From assembly GCA_001689405.1 (NCBI GenBank), contig LUJO01000059.1:1-36670 (forward strand): DNA of 36,670 nucleotides, written 5' to 3'. Shown here piece by piece: positions 33,057-36,670 of the stretch. How positions within the stretch are numbered: position 1 is the stretch's first letter; every line of letters starts with the position of its first letter. The position numbers and the translations under genes are program-made. The notes under the pieces are model-generated. The model ran no database searches and had not been told where the DNA came from. It saw only the letters and a list, made by a program, of their open reading frames with translations. The DNA comes from Candidatus Homeothermus arabinoxylanisolvens (GTDB lineage Bacteria > Bacteroidota > Bacteroidia > Bacteroidales > Muribaculaceae).

Positions 33057-33833
33057 TTATTTTTGTTTTAAATACTGCTGATTTATGATAAGTTTCTGTA
33101 AGAAACGCAATTGGTCTGCAAAGTAAATACTTTTTTCCGGATATTTCAAACTTAAATTGCTTATAATTTCAAAAGCCTTACTATAACGATGCTGTTTTAT
33201 ATAAATTTTAGCAAGACTTTCGCTCAACAGGCTCTCATCCTGCTGCACGGGGGGTTGTATGGACTCCTCGCGCACGTCCTCGGCCTGTGCCGGGGCCGCA
33301 TCTTCTTCTTCGGCCATCGGGAACCGGCCGTTATTGTCGCGGCTCTTGAGGATAAAGGCATTGATAAGGCTGTCCTGATCTCCGGAACCGGCTTCGTCGG
33401 CCGAAGGCAGACTGCGCTCCTCCTCTTCGGCAAGTATCTGCGCGTAGTCGGGCGTGGGGTTAAATATAAGGCGTTCGAGTATGGCCTCCTCGCGGTCGTC
33501 GGAACCGCCGTAATTGTCGATGAACATCGATATGGCCTCATCGGTGGTAGGCGCCGGCTTATCGTTGGCCGGAGGATAAAAATCGGACTGGAGCGCTCCG
33601 AGCGGTTCTGTAAGCCGGTAAAGCATGTCGGGACACGCGCTTCCAAGAGCCACACGCTGCATGAGCATATGTCTCCGCTCCTCTGACAGGCCGGGAGTAC
33701 GCTCAAGCTGCATGGCAGCCGGCAGAGTGAAGTAAGGACAGGCCGCCGCCATATCGTCGACCCATCGGTCATCGACCGGCAGCGATTTGTCGGCAAGCAG
33801 CTCTTTAAGTTTATCGAGGAGGTCGCGGTCCAT
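33057..33833 (-). CDS. Conserved protein with C-terminal TPR-like helices, function unknown
   Basis: 258 residues without signal peptide or membrane helix. The N-terminal 70 residues are helical (MDRDLLDKLKELLADKSLPV) and the centre is acidic and low in complexity (AEEEERSLPSADEAG; FPMAEEEDAAPAQAEDV). The last 60 residues are different: SLAKIYIKQHRYSKAFEIIS, then LKYPEKSIYFADQLRFLQKL, a typical single TPR-like helical pair. The DNA for this end (about 33057-33220) is strikingly AT-rich compared with the rest of the gene. It lies between lptE (15 bp) and secG (12 bp), in an operon of envelope genes, so an adaptor role in envelope assembly is possible but not shown. Confidence 0.8.
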   Translation of the reverse strand: MDRDLLDKLKELLADKSLPVDDRWVDDMAAACPYFTLPAAMQLERTPGLSEERRHMLMQRVALGSACPDMLYRLTEPLGALQSDFYPPANDKPAPTTDEAISMFIDNYGGSDDREEAILERLIFNPTPDYAQILAEEEERSLPSADEAGSGDQDSLINAFILKSRDNNGRFPMAEEEDAAPAQAEDVREESIQPPVQQDESLLSESLAKIYIKQHRYSKAFEIISNLSLKYPEKSIYFADQLRFLQKLIINQQYLKQK

Positions 33834-33848
33834 AGCTGTAAGAGTATT

Positions 33849-34385
33849 TTACCAGTTACCGAGTGTGGCGTTGAATATAAGGTCGACAAGCTGCTCGGTT
33901 ATCTCCTCGCACAATTGGTCCTGAACGTCGGTAAGCATTTCTGAACTGTCGAAGTCCTGATATGCCGAGAAGGTCTGGTCCACGTCGTTCTTGTCGTTCT
34001 TGTTGTCGGTATACTTTACGCGTACCGATATGGTAAGGCGCGTCTTTGACGCAAATGCGTTTTCAGTGACGGCCTGAGGCGACAGCGTATAACCGGTTAT
34101 CTCGCCCTCCATCTCAAGGTCGCTTGACGTGTCGACCACCTGAAGACGCGTATTGCGGGCTATGTAATCGAGCAGTGCGTTCTCAAAAGTCTGCTGCAGC
34201 GGCGGGTATACGAGCGCGGCACGTATAGGGAACTGCGATACCCTTATGGTCTTGTAAATATTATAGTCAATGGCGGTACCGTTAAACTTATAGCTTATAG
34301 TGCAGCTTTGTACAAGCAGCGCTACCGTCATCAGCATCACACACAGGGTGGGCATATGCTTTTTATACTTTGGTGAAACAGTCAT
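33849..34385 (-). CDS. lptE: LPS-assembly lipoprotein LptE
   Basis: Outer-membrane lipoprotein that plugs the LptD barrel and helps place LPS in the outer leaflet. In this 178-residue protein, VMLMTVALLVQSC gives a lipoprotein signal with Cys28, followed by the Bacteroidota LptE signature TISYKFNGTAIDYNIYKTI. A central beta-rich part (RLQVVDTSSDLEMEGEITGYTLSP) and a C-terminal helix (QLCEEITEQLVDLIF) match the family. An ATG ten codons further in (34355) would give a more compact signal peptide. lptD is not in the window. It is third in the operon led by the PlsC-like gene. Confidence 0.85.
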   Translation of the reverse strand: MTVSPKYKKHMPTLCVMLMTVALLVQSCTISYKFNGTAIDYNIYKTIRVSQFPIRAALVYPPLQQTFENALLDYIARNTRLQVVDTSSDLEMEGEITGYTLSPQAVTENAFASKTRLTISVRVKYTDNKNDKNDVDQTFSAYQDFDSSEMLTDVQDQLCEEITEQLVDLIFNATLGNW

Positions 34386-34428
34386 AATATCCGTTATCGT
34401 ATTTATATATTCTTATTTATTATCAGGC

Positions 34429-35658
34429 TCATTCAAGGCCGTACTCCTTTATCTTGCGGTAAAGAGTACGCTCCGAAATGTTCAGCTCGGCGGCGGTGGC
34501 CTTGCGGCGTCCCTCATTACGCTCAAGCGCACGCATAATGGTCTCGCGCTCGGTATCCTCAAGGGTCTTTCCGGTGTCGGATGACGACGGCTCCAAGCTT
34601 AGACTCACCGGAGCGGCCTCGCCTATTATGTCGCGTACGGGCGAATATTTTACAAGCGAATGTGGCACGTGCAGGTCCTCTACCGGCACGGCCTCGTTGA
34701 ACGTTGCCGGGCGCCCCTTGTTTTCAAGGGTCTCTATCGTGGCGCGAAGCGAGTCTATCTCGTTACGCATACGAAATATCATATTGAACAGCAGCTCGCG
34801 TTCGGCGCCGTAAGAGTGGGCGCCGTCGACGGGAAGCACCGGAGTAAACACCGTGGCCCCCTCGGGTATGTAGCCTTTCAGCATGTCGGCCGTCACCTCA
34901 TTGCCCGCCTCGAAGAGAGCTATCTGTTCTATCACATTCTTAAGTTGCCTTACGTTGCCGGGCCATGAGTAGTGCATCAGGGCACGCTGTGCATTATCGT
35001 CAAACGACACCGCTGGCATACGGTATTTTTCGGCAAAATCGGCGGCAAACTTACGCATGAGCAGAAGTATGTCGCTGCCACGGTCGCGTAGCGCGGGCAC
35101 GTTTATAAGCACCGTAGAAAGACGGTAATACAGATCCTCGCGAAACTTGCCTGTCTCGATGGCGTGCTTCATGTCGACATTGGTAGCGGCCACAATCCTT
35201 ATGTTGGTCTTCTGCACCGTCGACGAGCCTACTTTGATAAACTCACCGCTCTCCAGCACTCGCAGCAGCCGGGCCTGTGTAGTCAGAGGCAGCTCGGCCA
35301 CCTCGTCAAGAAATATGGTGCCTCCGTCGGCCTCCTCGAAGTAACCTTTTCGCGAAGCCACGGCCCCGGTAAACGCACCTTTTTCGTGTCCGAAGAGTTC
35401 CGAGTCGATTGTACCCTCGGGTATGGCCCCGCAGTTGACGGCAATGTACTTGGAGTGCTTGCGCGAGCCGTACTGGTGTATTATCTGCGGGAAAAACTCC
35501 TTGCCCGTACCGCTCTCGCCTGTAATGAGTACCGACAGGTCGATAGGCGCCACCCTAAGAGCACGCTGCACCGCCTCAAGAAGCGACGGAGCATTGCCCA
35601 CAATGCCAAAACGGGCCTTGGCCTGACGTATTTCGGCCGATGTATCAGTCTGGTTCAT
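34429..35658 (-). CDS. Sigma-54-dependent transcriptional activator without receiver domain
   Basis: AAA+ enhancer-binding protein that opens sigma-54 promoters. The 409 residues contain Walker A GESGTGKE (47-54), the sigma-54-contacting GAFTGA loop (94-99), Walker B GGTIFLDEVAELPL, the YYRLSTVLINVPALRDR block, a linker region of about 100 residues and a C-terminal Fis-type HTH (about 378-409: TAAELNISERTLYRKIKEYGLE). There is no N-terminal receiver, GAF or PAS domain: only 18 residues precede the AAA+ region, so control must act through protein level, partners or the linker. It overlaps the acyltransferase gene by 4 bp and precedes lptE by 43 bp, hinting at envelope regulation. Confidence 0.94.
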   Translation of the reverse strand: MNQTDTSAEIRQAKARFGIVGNAPSLLEAVQRALRVAPIDLSVLITGESGTGKEFFPQIIHQYGSRKHSKYIAVNCGAIPEGTIDSELFGHEKGAFTGAVASRKGYFEEADGGTIFLDEVAELPLTTQARLLRVLESGEFIKVGSSTVQKTNIRIVAATNVDMKHAIETGKFREDLYYRLSTVLINVPALRDRGSDILLLMRKFAADFAEKYRMPAVSFDDNAQRALMHYSWPGNVRQLKNVIEQIALFEAGNEVTADMLKGYIPEGATVFTPVLPVDGAHSYGAERELLFNMIFRMRNEIDSLRATIETLENKGRPATFNEAVPVEDLHVPHSLVKYSPVRDIIGEAAPVSLSLEPSSSDTGKTLEDTERETIMRALERNEGRRKATAAELNISERTLYRKIKEYGLE

Positions 35659-36488
35659 TTTCTGTCGCGCAATTGATATGTTTTACGTTTTAAAAATTCC
35701 CCGAGCTCTTTTATGTCGGCATATTTATTCAGCTCTTCAGGCATTATCGGCTCGCCGACCGATACGCGTATGGTGGTGTGACACTTTCGCCACACCTCGG
35801 CCGGCAGACGCAGTGTGCGCAGACGCCAGTCAATGACTCCGAGTATATTGAACCAAGCGCTGTTGCTTCCGTGGAAAAATATGGGTATGACGGGCTTGTC
35901 AAACTGCTTGATAAGCCTTATGATTGACGGCTGCCACTCCCGGTCTTCAAGACGCAGGTGGCCGTTGAGCTTGCTCACCGCCCCCGCAGGGAAAAATCCT
36001 ATGGGCTTGCCTGAACGCACCTGCATTATGGCCTCCTTGATGCCCTTCATCGACACGGCTTTCTTGGCCGGATCATCGGAGGCAAGAGCGTCGACGGCTA
36101 TAAAATTGGGGCGCATGGCCGATATATGGTTGAGCACCATGTTGACCATGACTTTAAACTCGGGCCTTATCGAGGCTATCATGGCTATCAACGATATGCC
36201 GTCGAGAGCCCCGAACGGGTGATTGCTCACGGTGACAAAGGCACCCTCAGGAAGATTATCAAGCACCTCCCGGCCATCTATGTTGAGAGTTATATCAAAG
36301 TCTTTCAATAGATTGCGGGCAAATTCCGGACCCGGATTGTCGCAGTATTTATCGTGAACGGCGTTGACCTTGTCGACCGACAGCAGATGAAGCACACGGT
36401 TCACCAGCTTCTCGTGGCCGCGCAGTTTGGGCGCCATCTCCACGATGTCGTTGTAATCAAGGACGCTACGTTTTATAGGGGTTTCCAT
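35655..36488 (-). CDS. PlsC-like acyltransferase (hemolysin-type, HX5D variant)
   Basis: A 277-residue member of the glycerol-phosphate/lysophospholipid acyltransferase superfamily, which joins acyl chains to lipid precursors at the inner membrane. The catalytic block is SNHPFGALDG, with His90 and Asp96 five residues apart rather than the usual four (HX4D). The second block is GFFPAGAVSK (about 164-173). Such HX5D forms are frequent in Bacteroidota proteins annotated as hemolysin, and some relatives work in ornithine- or glycine-lipid synthesis; assignment here is inference. There is no N-terminal signal peptide. It is first in the operon with the sigma-54 activator, lptE, the TPR-like gene and secG, under the promoter at 36513-36543. 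Confidence 0.85.
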   Translation of the reverse strand: METPIKRSVLDYNDIVEMAPKLRGHEKLVNRVLHLLSVDKVNAVHDKYCDNPGPEFARNLLKDFDITLNIDGREVLDNLPEGAFVTVSNHPFGALDGISLIAMIASIRPEFKVMVNMVLNHISAMRPNFIAVDALASDDPAKKAVSMKGIKEAIMQVRSGKPIGFFPAGAVSKLNGHLRLEDREWQPSIIRLIKQFDKPVIPIFFHGSNSAWFNILGVIDWRLRTLRLPAEVWRKCHTTIRVSVGEPIMPEELNKYADIKELGEFLKRKTYQLRDRK

Positions 36489-36512
36489 AATTCGGTATCA
36501 ATGTATTAAATA

Positions 36513-36543
36513 CAAAATTACAAAAACTCCACAATATCACAAA
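36513..36543 (-). promoter_or_regulatory. Consensus promoter of the acyltransferase-lptE-secG operon
   Basis: Minus-strand TTTG at 36543-36540, 19-bp spacer, TAATTTTG at 36520-36513. Transcription would start near 36506, giving a leader of about 18 nt before the ATG at 36488. Confidence 0.8.
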
Positions 36544-36644
36544 ATCACGTTACAGGCCCGACATCCAACCTCTATACCTATGCCGGCGCATTCATACATA
36601 GCTCAAACATATAATTTATATTTCTGACGCACATTTCAGATAAA

Positions 36645-36652
36645 TATATTTG
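36645..36652 (+). promoter_or_regulatory. -7 element (TATATTTG) for a gene right of the window
   Basis: Exact TAnnTTTG on the plus strand in an AT-rich tract near the right edge. No clear -33. If real, a divergent gene starts just beyond base 36670. Confidence 0.4.
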
Positions 36653-36670
36653 TGCAACATGCTTGAAATA

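Noticed and set aside
36489..36670. Possible small gene or RNA at the right edge
   Set aside because: Only two divergent promoter-like elements are visible; no ORF or stable RNA fold recognised before the sequence ends.

Overview
The window (36,670 bp, GC roughly mid-50s by eye) reads as a gut Bacteroidota chromosome, most likely order Bacteroidales. The evidence is a SusD-type lipoprotein beside glycoside hydrolases, a propeller/Y_Y_Y/AraC regulator, GSCFA and DUF4254 proteins, and repeated Bacteroidota-type promoters (-33 TTTG/TTG, about 19-21 bp, -7 TAnnTTTG). The fairly high GC for Bacteroidales would fit Muribaculaceae, but that placement is inference. No rRNA, tRNA, CRISPR array, IS element, phage gene or plasmid gene was seen. 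Coding density is high and no gap exceeds 300 bp. The largest gaps are 3588-3817 (terminator, 9-bp repeats, promoter), 36489-36670 (two divergent promoter elements) and 17569-17739 (two divergent promoters).

Layout. (1) 1-6343, + strand: end of a polysaccharide utilisation locus, with a 5'-incomplete SusD, a GH43-like lipoprotein and a secreted GH115 alpha-glucuronidase. It probably acts on glucuronic-acid-substituted arabinose- or xylose-containing plant glycan. The SusC partner would lie left of the window. (2) 6411-13516, - strand: an acyltransferase-3 membrane protein, two FKBP prolyl isomerases (one lipoprotein, one without signal peptide), an HD-domain protein translationally coupled to ilvE, and a membrane-spanning AraC regulator shaped like a hybrid two-component system but lacking kinase and receiver. 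(3) 13649-17568: a SpoU rRNA/tRNA methyltransferase (+), then a nucleoside kinase and ComM/YifB (-). (4) 17740-24753, + strand: a MATE transporter, then a tightly packed block DUF4254 - GT9 glycosyltransferase - ruvB - flippase - DUF389. (5) 24734-32066, - strand: a GT4 glycosyltransferase, an operon NUDIX - aroK - alanine-dehydrogenase-like protein - RNase HI, and a PorE-like OmpA lipoprotein with a GSCFA hydrolase. (6) 32161-36488: a small PepSY-like secreted protein (+), and an envelope operon (-) of PlsC-like acyltransferase - sigma-54 activator - LptE - TPR-like protein - SecG.

The main themes are envelope construction (LptE, SecG, flippase, GT9/GT4, OmpA, acyltransferases), plant-glycan use, and housekeeping (ilvE, aroK, ruvB, comM, RNase H). 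Promoter positions fix several starts: GH115, the SpoU methyltransferase, DUF4254 and NUDIX begin at internal ATGs, because the longest ORFs would start upstream of, or inside, the promoter.

The least ordinary items are a 9-bp repeat family that has overwritten the C-terminus and stop codon of ComM, a probable 2-nt contraction in an AT run at the start of SusD, a kinase-less propeller-AraC regulator, and an alanine-dehydrogenase-family protein that appears to lack the usual catalytic Lys and His. I did not find a clear-cut new defence or mobile system.
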